In this document: piece by piece, positions 1 through 4,119 of the stretch
How the letters are laid out: every line of letters begins with the position of its first letter
How positions within the stretch are numbered: the first letter of the stretch is position 1
DNA from: Candidatus Fraserbacteria bacterium RBG_16_55_9
GTDB taxonomy: Bacteria > Bipolaricaulota > Bipolaricaulia > RBG-16-55-9
Direction: 5' to 3'
NCBI GenBank assembly: GCA_001778455.1
Contig: MFGX01000133.1
Location: 1 to 5,230 of the forward strand
DNA: 5,230 bases
Translations under genes and position numbers: made by a program
The notes under the pieces: model-generated
Told to the model about the DNA's origin: nothing
What the model saw: only the letters and a program-made list of their open reading frames with translations
Databases searched by the model: none

Positions 1-1
1 G

Positions 2-28
2 GTTCACCGCAGGCGGGCTCGCTCTTAG
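2..28 (+). pseudogene. C-terminal codons of a duplicated DUF2281-like antitoxin
   Basis: The first bases read VHRRRARS and a stop, identical to the last residues of the antitoxin at 3837-4070. Only this end lies in the window. Whether the rest of the copy exists upstream cannot be seen. It is part of a 77-bp perfect repeat (1-77 = 4043-4119), so at least the end of the antitoxin and the start of its PIN partner were duplicated together. Confidence 0.75.
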
Positions 29-103
29 ATGCACGTTCTGATGGACACCAACGTGATGATCTCTGGGACGTTCTGGCGGGCTGGGAGTCCGAGCGCATCA
101 TAG
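29..103 (+). pseudogene. PIN-domain toxin, N-terminal fragment only
   Basis: The ATG directly follows the antitoxin stop, as in the copy at 4071. Sixteen residues (MHVLMDTNVMISGTFW) match that PIN protein, including the first catalytic Asp in the LMDTN motif at residue 6. From base 78 the sequence changes to an epimerase tail, and this frame stops at 101-103 after 24 codons. None of the later PIN acidic residues is present, so it cannot be a nuclease. The break falls where the PIN bases ACGTTCTGGC resemble the epimerase bases ACGTGCTGGC, which suggests joining at a short homology. This is a dead fragment of a COG1569-type PIN toxin gene. Confidence 0.85.
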
Positions 104-201
104 CCGTTGTGCAAGTGGCTCGGCCTGGATCGGACCGCGATGACCTTTACGGCGACGGCCGGGCGGCGGCGCAGCGGATCGTCAAGATTCTTCTCATCTG
201 A
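73..201 (+). pseudogene. UDP-GlcNAc 2-epimerase 3'-end remnant R1
   Basis: In the frame ending with TGA at 199-201 the sequence reads LAGWESERIIAVVQVARPG, then YGDGRAAAQRIV, then KILLI. LAGxDxERI and YGDGRAxxRIV are the C-terminal signatures of non-hydrolysing UDP-N-acetylglucosamine 2-epimerases (WecB family), which interconvert UDP-GlcNAc and UDP-ManNAc for surface polysaccharides. Only about 42 residues of a protein normally around 370 long are present. The frame stays open to base 1, but the part before 73 is out-of-frame antitoxin and PIN sequence, so the fusion is accidental. R1 resembles R4 (3568-3840) closely around the YGDGRA codons but has one extra codon and a different end. The next TA gene begins immediately after its stop. 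Confidence 0.82.
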
Positions 202-621
202 TTGTGGGGGGAAGGGGAGGCAACCACGGAGAGAAGCCGTGACTGGATGGATCAAGCTGAAGGGGATCTTCGGCATGCTCAGAGCGACTTAGAGCATGGC
301 TTCTATGACTGGGCGTGCTTCTCCTCACAGCAAGCTGCTGAGAAAGCAGCCAAAGCGGTCTTTCAAAAGCTAGGTGCCGAGGCTTGGGGGCATTCCGTGG
401 CAGACCTGCTCAAGGAGCTCTCGAGGACGCAGCCGGTTCCGGAGGACTTACTCAATGGGGCTTACGAGCTAGACAAGGCCTATATCCCTGCAAGGTATCC
501 CAACGCCCATCCCACGGGCTCTCCTCGGGAGCGCTATATCCAAGAAGAGGCACGGAGGCTGATCCGACATGCAGAGAATATCGTCAAGTTCTGTGCAAGT
601 CTTCTATCCAAGATTAGCTAG
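202..621 (+). CDS. HEPN-domain toxin of a HEPN/MNT pair
   Basis: HEPN proteins of this type are small all-helical RNases held in check by a neighbouring minimal nucleotidyltransferase. The 139-aa frame (TTG start) carries the PF05168-like pattern: helix 1 around residues 11-32, WACFSSQQAAEKAAKAV at 37-53, WGHS at 62-65, and YIPARYPNAHP at 94-104, which contains the catalytic RX4H motif (Arg98, His103). The length is normal and no stop or frameshift is seen. The TTG at 202 directly follows the epimerase tail stop and has no convincing ribosome binding site. ATG 247 (Met16), with GAGAGAAG at about 229-236, is a good alternative but would trim helix 1. The gene overlaps the MNT gene. Unlike characterised type VII HepT proteins, no Tyr lies two residues after the motif His. 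It looks intact and probably functional. Confidence 0.88.
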   Translation: MWGEGEATTERSRDWMDQAEGDLRHAQSDLEHGFYDWACFSSQQAAEKAAKAVFQKLGAEAWGHSVADLLKELSRTQPVPEDLLNGAYELDKAYIPARYPNAHPTGSPRERYIQEEARRLIRHAENIVKFCASLLSKIS

Positions 622-940
622 GGCTGAAGTCATCCGAATCCTCTCTGAGCGGCTGAAGGGGTTGCAAGAGGAGCTTCCGCTGGTGCGGGTGGTCCTTTTT
701 GGCTCCTATGCCAGAGGGAACTATACGGTGGGAAGCGATATCGACTTGCTTATTGTCTACAGAGGAGAGGAGCGGGTGGACGCCTACGCTCTTGCGAAAA
801 AGCTACTGGATTTACCCCGCCTGGAACCCCACATCTATGCCGAGGCTGAAGATGCGCTGAGGGAAGAGGTCCTTCGTGCGATGACCAAAGACGGAATTGT
901 CCTCCTACCTTCCGAAAGTTCTGCAAAATCCGATGTGTAA
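569..940 (+). CDS. MNT minimal nucleotidyltransferase antitoxin
   Basis: The protein is a single small nucleotidyltransferase domain. The hallmark loop is FGSYARG (residues 44-50) followed by SDIDLL (56-61): Gly45-Ser46 would hold the nucleotide and Asp57/Asp59 would bind metal. A later LEPHIYAEAE segment (85-94) is typical of partners of this HEPN subfamily. In studied type VII pairs the MNT protein AMPylates the HEPN toxin to silence it. That chemistry is inferred here, not seen. ATG 569 has GGAGG at 554-558 with a 10-base gap. GTG 593 is an alternative start that gives a more usual N-terminus. Either way the gene overlaps the HEPN gene (by 53 or 29 bases), so the two are translationally coupled. 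The frame is complete at 123 aa and ends 2 bases before epimerase remnant R2. Confidence 0.88.
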   Translation: MQRISSSSVQVFYPRLARAEVIRILSERLKGLQEELPLVRVVLFGSYARGNYTVGSDIDLLIVYRGEERVDAYALAKKLLDLPRLEPHIYAEAEDALREEVLRAMTKDGIVLLPSESSAKSDV

Positions 941-942
941 CG

Positions 943-1022
943 CTCAGCATGAGGTCCCCTACTACGGCCAAGCCGCAGAACGGATTGTCTCGCAGCTGGA
1001 GAGCTTCGGTTCGACCCGGTAA
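943..1022 (+). pseudogene. UDP-GlcNAc 2-epimerase 3'-end remnant R2
   Basis: The frame ending at TAA 1020-1022 reads QHEVPYYGQAAERIV, then SQLESFGSTR. This is the extreme C-terminus of a WecB-like epimerase (compare YGDGRAAERIV in R4). Only about 26 codons are left, beginning just after the MNT stop. It is almost identical to the end of R5: 943-959 equals 5171-5187 and 964-999 equals 5195-5230, with a short different stretch between. R5 still has its upstream part, so R2 is the same tail cut shorter. The broken PIN gene starts 10 bases after its stop. Confidence 0.78.
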
Positions 1023-1031
1023 GGAAGCATT

Positions 1032-1402
1032 GTGCTTATTTATCTCGATGTGTGCTGCTTAAACAGGCCTCTTGATAATCAGACTCAGGAGCGCATCCAC
1101 CTGGAATCCGAAGCTATTCTGCTAGTCTTGATGCGCTGTCAAAATCGGGAATGGCTATAACGTCCTCGATCGAGGACCGTGCGGAAGAACTGGAAAAGCG
1201 CGGCTTCAAAGCGTATGATGCCTTACACATTGCCTGTGCGGAAGCAGGGAGTGTTGATGTGTTGCTCACAACAGATGACCATGTGCTGCGTAAGGCAGAA
1301 GCACATAGCGACGTATTGCGAGTCAGGGTTGAGAACCCCATCTTGTGGCTGATGGAGGTGATGGTGAATGAGACTCCAAGAGGCGAGTCCAGCACAGATT
1401 AG
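1032..1402 (+). pseudogene. PIN-domain toxin gene broken by an internal deletion and frameshift
   Basis: From GTG 1032 (AAGGAAG at 1021-1027 as ribosome binding site) the reading is VLIYLDVCCLNRPLDNQ, then RIHLESEAILLVL, up to NREWL and TAA at 1158-1160. This is the start of the IYLDxCCxNRP family of PIN toxins. The rest continues in another frame from 1151: EDRAEELEKRGFKAYDALHIACAEAG, then LLTTDDHVLRKAE and VENPILWLMEV, ending at TAG 1402. Compared from memory with intact relatives of about 155-165 aa, some 35 residues are missing in the middle, including the stretch that normally carries the second acidic catalytic residue. The remaining Asp positions (LDVCC, YDALH, TTDD) are present. A perfect 16-bp palindrome sits at the scar (1162-1177). 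The toxin should be inactive. The C-terminal part could be made from ATG 1151, but there is no clear ribosome binding site. Confidence 0.8.
1162..1177. repeat. Perfect 16-bp palindrome at the PIN deletion scar
   Basis: GTCCTCGATCGAGGAC is its own reverse complement with no spacer. It lies within a few bases of the point where the broken PIN gene jumps frame and loses its middle part, so it may mark the recombination or deletion end point. It could also be chance coding sequence (it encodes part of SSIED). Confidence 0.6.
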
Positions 1403-1583
1403 GGAGCGAGGCCTCGAGGTATTGGCCAAAGCTTTGGGCCCCATCGGTATGGTGCGTTTTCTGCAGCAATTCGAAATGGGAAGCGGCAACTACACTCGAG
1501 ACCGAGAACGATGGCTCAAAGACGTTACCGTGGGTGGCGCGATGATGGAAATCAAGAAACGGCGTAAGAAAGCTGCTCGCTAG
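1368..1583 (+). CDS. Small PIN-partner protein, probable antitoxin
   Basis: This 71-aa protein reads RGLEVLAKALGPIGMVRFLQ, then QFEMGSGNYTRDRERWLKDV, and ends in a basic tail (MEIKKRRKKAAR). From memory, small proteins with the core LGxxGMxRFLQQFExGxGDYTxxRxxW are found beside IYLDxCC-type PIN proteins in cyanobacteria and Chloroflexota, so an antitoxin role is a reasonable inference; I know of no named domain. ATG 1368 has GGAGGTG at 1353-1359 with an 8-base gap and overlaps the end of the PIN gene by 35 bases, which implies translational coupling. The frame is intact although the toxin in front of it is broken. No DNA-binding motif is recognisable. The basic C-terminus could contact nucleic acid. 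Confidence 0.7.
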   Translation: MRLQEASPAQIRERGLEVLAKALGPIGMVRFLQQFEMGSGNYTRDRERWLKDVTVGGAMMEIKKRRKKAAR

Positions 1584-1598
1584 CGACTCCTTTGGGGG

Positions 1599-1625
1599 CG
1601 TGAGCAATAGACAATAGTGCTCACG
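1599..1625. other. Inverted repeat (8-bp arms) at the left edge of remnant R3
   Basis: CGTGAGCA (1599-1606) and TGCTCACG (1618-1625) are perfect complements around an 11-base loop. The hairpin follows the stop of the small PIN-partner gene by 15 bases, and its right arm overlaps the first bases of epimerase remnant R3. No run of T follows, so it is not a standard intrinsic terminator. It may be a recombination end or a simple mRNA 3' hairpin. Confidence 0.45.
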
Positions 1626-1700
1626 AAATCCTCACAGACTACGGTGATGGCCGAGCTTCCACGGGCATCATAGCTATATTTGGCGAAGATGAGAGCTATG
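1618..1700 (+). pseudogene. UDP-GlcNAc 2-epimerase 3'-end remnant R3 (strongly decayed)
   Basis: One frame reads HEILTDYGDGRASTGIIAIFGEDESYV. YGDGRAS followed by I-I matches the WecB C-terminal YGDGRAxxRIV motif, and the leading HE aligns with QHEVPYYG of R2. At DNA level GCTCA and ACTACGG are shared with R2. The catalytic-fold Arg of RIV is replaced by Gly and the copy fades into the promoter of the next gene. This is the weakest of the five remnants. The motif and its position between two TA modules are the main support. Confidence 0.55.
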
Positions 1701-1707
1701 TTATAAT
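1680..1707 (+). promoter_or_regulatory. Sigma-70-type promoter of relB
   Basis: A perfect TATAAT at 1702-1707 is preceded by TG at 1699-1700 (extended -10). A partial -35, TTGGCG at 1680-1685, lies 16 bases upstream. Transcription would start near 1714, about 30 bases before the relB ATG. The -35 region lies inside epimerase remnant R3, so the promoter was built partly from remnant sequence. Confidence 0.65.
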
Positions 1708-1744
1708 ACATTTCTACAGCTAAAGAAATTTGAGGTGAACCCAT

Positions 1745-1969
1745 ATGAGCAAGAAGAAGGTGCCCCCTCGCTTCCAGGAGGTTATTGAAACGGTCGAGGC
1801 ATTGCCTTTGGACGATCAGTTTCTGCTCATCGAGATCATTCGCCAACGCTTGATCCAAGACCGACGTGCGGAACTGGCAGCGCAAATCGCAGAGACACGT
1901 AGTGCTTACCAGCGAGGTGAAGTTCGTCGAGGCACAGCGGCTGACCTGATGAAAGAGCTCGTAGAGTGA
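1745..1969 (+). CDS. RelB-type antitoxin, full length
   Basis: This 74-aa protein belongs to a small antitoxin type that precedes RelE/YafQ-like toxins. Its pattern is RFQEVIETVEALPLDDQFLL (residues 9-28), then IRQRLIQDRRAELAAQIAET, and a C-terminal GEVRRGTAADLMKELVE. The N-terminal half is likely for dimerisation and operator binding and the C-terminal half for wrapping the toxin; this split is inferred from related antitoxins. ATG 1745 has GAGGTGA at 1732-1738 with a 6-base gap, behind a good promoter. Its stop overlaps the toxin start by four bases (GTGA), the usual coupling in TA operons. The gene is intact although its toxin is interrupted. A shortened copy lies at 3157-3288 with the same ribosome binding site and the same GTGA overlap. 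Confidence 0.82.
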   Translation: MSKKKVPPRFQEVIETVEALPLDDQFLLIEIIRQRLIQDRRAELAAQIAETRSAYQRGEVRRGTAADLMKELVE

Positions 1970-2090
1970 GAACCCTTGTCCGGAGTGCAGCTTTCATGAG
2001 GGCCTTCCAGCGAGTAGTTCGTCGTCAACCGGACTTCCACGCCAAAATCGAGCGCACCCTAAAACAGCTCGCCGAGGGCTTTGCCCCCAA

Positions 2091-2104
2091 AGTCGAATTC
2101 GACT
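2091..2104. repeat. Perfect 14-bp palindrome at the relE break point
   Basis: AGTCGAATTCGACT is a perfect palindrome located exactly where RelE homology stops (after the codons for FAPK) and foreign DNA begins. With the palindrome at 1162-1177 it is the second perfect palindrome found at a broken toxin gene. Both have a TCGA-rich core. Confidence 0.6.
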
Positions 2105-2118
2105 CTAAAGCCTGGAGG

Positions 2119-2147
2119 TTGACAAAGTGTTACCAATATGGTAACAT
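2119..2147 (+). promoter_or_regulatory. higBA promoter with an overlapping operator palindrome
   Basis: A consensus -35 TTGACA (2119-2124) is followed, after exactly 17 bases, by the -10 TAACAT (2142-2147). Between them and across the -10 lies a near-perfect operator: TGTTACCA (2128-2135) and TGGTAACA (2139-2146), 8-bp arms with a 3-base centre. A dimeric HTH protein such as HigA bound here would block the -10, the standard autoregulation of HigBA operons. Transcription is expected to start at about 2153-2155, which bears directly on where higB begins. Confidence 0.85.
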
Positions 2148-2152
2148 GCCTT

Positions 2153-2431
2153 GTGGCTATTCGAGGATTCAAAGATAAGGGGCTTAGGGAGTTGTTCAAC
2201 CATGGAAGAACGGGCAAGATTGCCAGGAGCCACTATGCGAAGAGTCTAATGATTCTTGACTTTCTGAATGCGATGGGAGACATTTCGGATTGCTATGGAC
2301 GCTTTGAGTTTCACAAGTTGAAAGGCAAACGAAAGGGCGAATACGCTATGAGTATCAGCGGTAACTATCGGATATGTTTTAAGTGGGACGGGAAAGATGT
2401 GTACGACCTACAATATAAAGATTATCACTGA
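2153..2431 (+). CDS. higB: HigB toxin (RelE-superfamily mRNA interferase)
   Basis: HigB cleaves mRNA at the ribosome. From GTG 2153 the protein is 92 aa, the usual HigB length, and reads IRGFKDKGLRELFNHGRTGK near the start, FEFHKLKGKRKGEYAMSIS in the core and NYRICFKWDGKDVYDLQYKD before the final YH. The HxLKGxRKGxxxxxxSGNxRIxF pattern and the C-terminal DYH are family signatures, so the toxin looks intact. An in-frame ATG exists at 2138, but it lies inside the operator upstream of the predicted transcription start and would add five residues that the family lacks. The GTG coincides with the predicted start of the transcript and has no ribosome binding site, so translation may be leaderless. 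ATT 2159 is a less likely start. HigA follows after 10 bases in the same operon. Confidence 0.88.
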   Translation: MAIRGFKDKGLRELFNHGRTGKIARSHYAKSLMILDFLNAMGDISDCYGRFEFHKLKGKRKGEYAMSISGNYRICFKWDGKDVYDLQYKDYH

Positions 2432-2441
2432 GGAGGAGAGC

Positions 2442-2756
2442 ATGATTCCTACCAATCGCAAACCGACTCATCCGGGGAGAATTCTGGATGAGATGTACCT
2501 AAAGCCTCTTCACATTTCGCTGCGATCCTTTGGCGCAGTGACGGGTATATCTCGCAAGCATTTGAGCCGCGTCATCAATGGACACGCTAGAGTCTCTGTT
2601 GAAATAGCAACGAAGCTGGCTGCGACACTCAGCACCACTCCGGAGTTGTGGGTGAATGCCCAGCGCAATGTAGATATATACGAGGCTCGGCAAAGGCTTC
2701 GTGAGTGGAAGCCTAAGAAGGTGTTCAAAGCCCTGGAACTTCAGAGAGTGCCATGA
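2442..2756 (+). CDS. higA: HigA antitoxin, XRE-family HTH repressor
   Basis: HigA binds and neutralises HigB, and represses the operon. The 104-aa protein starts with the family pattern PTNRKPTHPGRILDEMYLKP, followed by an XRE helix-turn-helix (SLRSFGAVTGISRKHLSRVI, then NGHARVSVEIATKLAATL, about residues 26-63) and TTPELWVNAQRNVDIYEA. ATG 2442 has a strong GAGGAGGAG at about 2430-2438 just before it. The palindrome at 2128-2146 is the obvious operator. Toxin-before-antitoxin order is normal for HigBA. The gene is intact, and the operon lies inside the split relE gene. Confidence 0.92.
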   Translation: MIPTNRKPTHPGRILDEMYLKPLHISLRSFGAVTGISRKHLSRVINGHARVSVEIATKLAATLSTTPELWVNAQRNVDIYEARQRLREWKPKKVFKALELQRVP

Positions 2757-2784
2757 CTGTATTCGTCTTTGCTCGGCACATGAG

Positions 2785-3021
2785 ATGAACCTTGATCCAG
2801 TCGTTTTCATCTCTCCCATGCCCCTGGTATTTCGTCCGATTCCAGTTTATGAACTTGCGGGTAGTCTGCATAGTCATAAGTTGAAGGGAGAACTGGCTGG
2901 CGCATGGACCTGTACAGTGGATTATGATAACCGGATTCTGTTTGAGTTCGCCCAGAACCCGGAGTCAGGTGAAGAGGAGATCTTGCTGTTGACGATGGGG
3001 ACTCATAATGAAATCTACTGA
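2785..3021 (+). pseudogene. RelE/YafQ-type toxin, C-terminal half (3' part of the split gene)
   Basis: From about 2861 the frame reads SLHSHKLKGELAGAWTCTVD, then YDNRILFEFAQNPESGEEEI and LLLTMGTHNEIY. This is the C-terminal half of RelE/YafQ-like toxins: HKLKGxLxGxWxxxxxYDxRIxFE and a terminal GTHxExY. The helical N-terminus is missing. What precedes it (from ATG 2785, PVVFISPMPLVFRPIPVYEL) is not recognisable as toxin. Set after FAPK of the upstream half, the two pieces give a nearly complete toxin of about 95 residues. The intervening DNA is the higBA module plus short flanks. No ribosome binding site is convincing for ATG 2785. The fragment keeps the residues of the catalytic face but lacks half of the fold, so I expect no activity. 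Confidence 0.8.
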
Positions 3022-3091
3022 ACCATTCTGCTGTAAGCCCTCGCTAGCAATTCCTGCGTCAATGCTTTCCTGCCTCAACGGGGGGATTGGG

Positions 3092-3100
3092 TGCTATACT
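3092..3100 (+). promoter_or_regulatory. Extended -10 promoter of the shortened relB copy
   Basis: TGCTATACT (3092-3100) combines the TGn extension with the -10 hexamer TATACT. I see no good -35. Transcription would start near 3107, about 50 bases before ATG 3157. The full-length relB has an equivalent extended -10, so the copies share promoter architecture. Confidence 0.5.
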
Positions 3101-3156
3101 GGAAGACAGGGATGGCTCTTGGCCAATGGGCGAGCGCGAAGGAGAGGTGAATCCAC

Positions 3157-3288
3157 ATGAGCAAGATCATTCGCCAACGCTTGATCCAGCATCGGTGCGC
3201 GGTGCTGGCCAAGGAGGTAGCAGAAGCCCTCCATGCCTATCAGCAAGGCAAGGTCTATCGCGGCACGGTAGCTGATCTGATCGAGTGA
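3157..3288 (+). CDS. Shortened RelB-type antitoxin copy (43 aa)
   Basis: The frame reads MSKIIRQRLIQHRCAVLAKE, then VAEALHAYQQGKVYRGTVAD and LIE. It matches the 74-aa RelB at 1745 except for two in-frame gaps: 27 residues after MSK and 4 near the C-terminus (74-27-4 = 43), so no other indel has occurred. The DNA for IIRQRLIQ is identical in both copies. GAGAGGTGA at 3142-3150 gives a ribosome binding site 6 bases from ATG 3157, and the GTGA overlap with a downstream RelE-like start is kept. The lost part is the likely dimerisation and DNA-binding end; the retained part is the likely toxin-binding end. The protein may still neutralise a toxin without repressing, or may simply be decaying. The open frame over all 43 codons favours recent loss or selection. 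Confidence 0.68.
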   Translation: MSKIIRQRLIQHRCAVLAKEVAEALHAYQQGKVYRGTVADLIE

Positions 3289-3556
3289 GAACCCTGTCTA
3301 GAGTTACGTCTTTGTGTGTGCGCTACAGGGATAATCGGATTCTTACCCACATCACCAGTCGGTCGGGGCGAAATCGGTACGATGGCCAACTCGATAACTA
3401 GGACTTCGCCGATGGCAGTTTCAAGCAGAAGGCCAAATCCGTCCGAACCGAATCTTCACTGCTGACATGCAGATCATCTTATATCGAGTAGGCCATTTGA
3501 AAGTGGAGAAGCTTGACGAGGTTATTGAGAAGGTCATTGAGATATTGAAGCAATAG
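3285..3556 (+). pseudogene. RelE start fused to a dead MazF/PemK-type toxin
   Basis: GTG 3285 overlaps the shortened relB stop and reads MRTLSRV, the RelE N-terminus, for only about seven codons. In the same frame it passes into DNRILTHITSRSGRNRYDGQ, resembling the ITS-containing strand of MazF/PemK toxins, then a stop TAG at 3399-3401, and DFADGSFKQKAKSVR. A frame change near 3441-3447 leads to RPNRIFTADMQIILYRVGHL, then KVEKLDEVIEKVIEILKQ and TAG 3554-3556, a clear MazF-type C-terminus (RxxRLFT, IxRxxGxL). The N-terminal beta-strands are gone. With a missing start, an in-frame stop and a frameshift, no RNase can be made. A 29-aa C-terminal piece from ATG 3467 stays open but has no evident ribosome binding site. 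Confidence 0.68.
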
Positions 3557-3567
3557 ATGGCGAGAGA

Positions 3568-3840
3568 AAAAGGAGGCATTGTTCTTTCGTGCCGTGCGTG
3601 ACGTTGCGAGACGAAACAGAGTGGATAGAGACCGTCGAGTCGGGCTGGAATGTGCTGGCGGGTTGGGACTCTGAACGTATTATCAATGCTATGCGAGCAG
3701 CTCGCCCTAGCTTAGGCTACTGTGACTTTTACGGTGACGGCCGGGCAGCGGAGCGGATCGTGGGATCAGTTGCCGCAGTGTTTGCCAAAGGCTATGATTG
3801 TGCTACAACCGAGATCAGCAAGGAAGGAGGGCTGCCATGA
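3568..3840 (+). pseudogene. UDP-GlcNAc 2-epimerase 3'-end remnant R4 (best preserved)
   Basis: From GTG 3589 the frame reads VPCVTLRDETEWIETVESGW, then NVLAGWDSERIINAMRAARP, SLGYCDFYGDGRAAERIV and an unusual tail GSVAAVFAKGYDCATTEISK to TGA 3840. PCVTLRDETEW, LAGxDxERI and YGDGRAAERIV are diagnostic of the C-terminal lobe of WecB-type epimerases, which binds the UDP-sugar. Homology extends a little upstream out of frame: 3568-3588 reads KKEALFFR, and two bases appear lost before VPC. So this is about 85-90 residues of a roughly 370-aa enzyme with a frameshift, a pseudogene rather than a short gene. The AAGGAGG ahead of GTG 3589 is just the codons for Lys-Glu-Ala. The stop overlaps the next antitoxin start (ATGA). 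Confidence 0.85.
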
Positions 3841-4070
3841 CCCAGGAGCAAGAGCAGCTTATCTTAGACAGAGTGCGCAAGCTCTCTCCGGAGCGCCTTC
3901 AAGAGGTGCTTGATTTCATCGAGTTCTTGCAACAGAGGGAACGGCAACAACACTGGGTCGGATTCGATGAGTGGGCGATGAATCTGGCAAAAGAACGGGG
4001 CTTCCAGCACTTGACGGAAGAAAACGTCGCCCAGATCGTGAAGGTTCACCGCAGGCGGGCTCGCTCTTAG
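3837..4070 (+). CDS. DUF2281/VapB-like antitoxin of a PIN pair
   Basis: This 77-aa protein has ILDRVRKLSPERLQEVLDFI, then EFLQQRERQQHWVGFDEWAM and a basic C-terminus VHRRRARS. The LSPExxxEVLDFIEFLxxR core is typical of DUF2281-like antitoxins placed before PIN toxins. ATG 3837 has AGGAAGGAGG at 3821-3830 with a 6-base gap and overlaps the epimerase remnant stop. Its own stop is directly followed by the PIN start with no gap. A perfect duplicate of its last codons plus the PIN start opens the window (1-77). The protein appears intact, while its PIN partner has lost its middle. Inferred role: binds the PIN toxin and possibly its own promoter; no DNA-binding motif is obvious. Confidence 0.75.
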   Translation: MTQEQEQLILDRVRKLSPERLQEVLDFIEFLQQRERQQHWVGFDEWAMNLAKERGFQHLTEENVAQIVKVHRRRARS

Positions 4071-4119
4071 ATGCACGTTCTGATGGACACCAACGTGATG
4101 ATCTCTGGGACGTTCTGGC
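4043..4119 (+). repeat. 77-bp perfect direct repeat of bases 1-77
   Basis: Bases 4043-4119 equal 1-77 without a mismatch, covering the antitoxin's last nine codons and stop and the first PIN codons through GTFW. The copies split at the next base: here into PIN sequence, there into epimerase R1. Because 1 is the window edge, the repeat may be longer. Perfect identity beside strongly diverged epimerase tails implies a recent duplication. Confidence 0.95.

Larger units (their letters stand above)
1966..2178 (+). pseudogene. RelE/YafQ-type toxin, N-terminal half (5' part of a split gene)
   Basis: The GTG start overlaps the relB stop. Residues 1-43 (MRTLVRSAAFMRAFQRVV, then RRQPDFHAKIERTLKQLAEG and FAPK) match the N-terminal helices of RelE/YafQ-like mRNA interferases. 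From about 2091 the homology ends, and the frame runs on through foreign DNA that holds the higBA promoter, stopping at 2178. The beta-sheet and catalytic C-terminal half is missing here. A matching half begins near 2861 with LHSHKLKGELAGAW. About 0.77 kb containing HigBA lies between the two halves. The 70-aa product should have no ribonuclease activity but could still bind RelB. Confidence 0.8.

Noticed and set aside
1..201. One open frame of 66 codons that could be read as a novel gene
   Set aside because: Its first part is out-of-frame antitoxin and PIN DNA that is coding in another frame at 4043-4119; only the second part is real epimerase sequence.
750..971. Minus-strand open frames here and elsewhere (for example 1323-1607, 2499-2819, 4482-4733, 4958-5194)
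   Set aside because: All lie opposite recognised + strand genes or remnants, and none shows a protein-family pattern or ribosome binding site.
2138..2152. ATG 2138 as the higB start
   Set aside because: It lies in the operator and upstream of the transcript start predicted from the -35/-10 pair, and it adds residues the family lacks.
3087..3275. 62-codon open frame over the shortened relB
   Set aside because: It is the wrong frame of a sequence with clear RelB homology from ATG 3157, and its product has no family resemblance.
3571..3840. R4 as a genuine 83-aa gene with ribosome binding site AAGGAGG and GTG start
   Set aside because: The AAGGAGG is the epimerase codons for Lys-Glu-Ala upstream of a 2-base frameshift. 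The protein is only the last quarter of an enzyme and lacks most of the active site.
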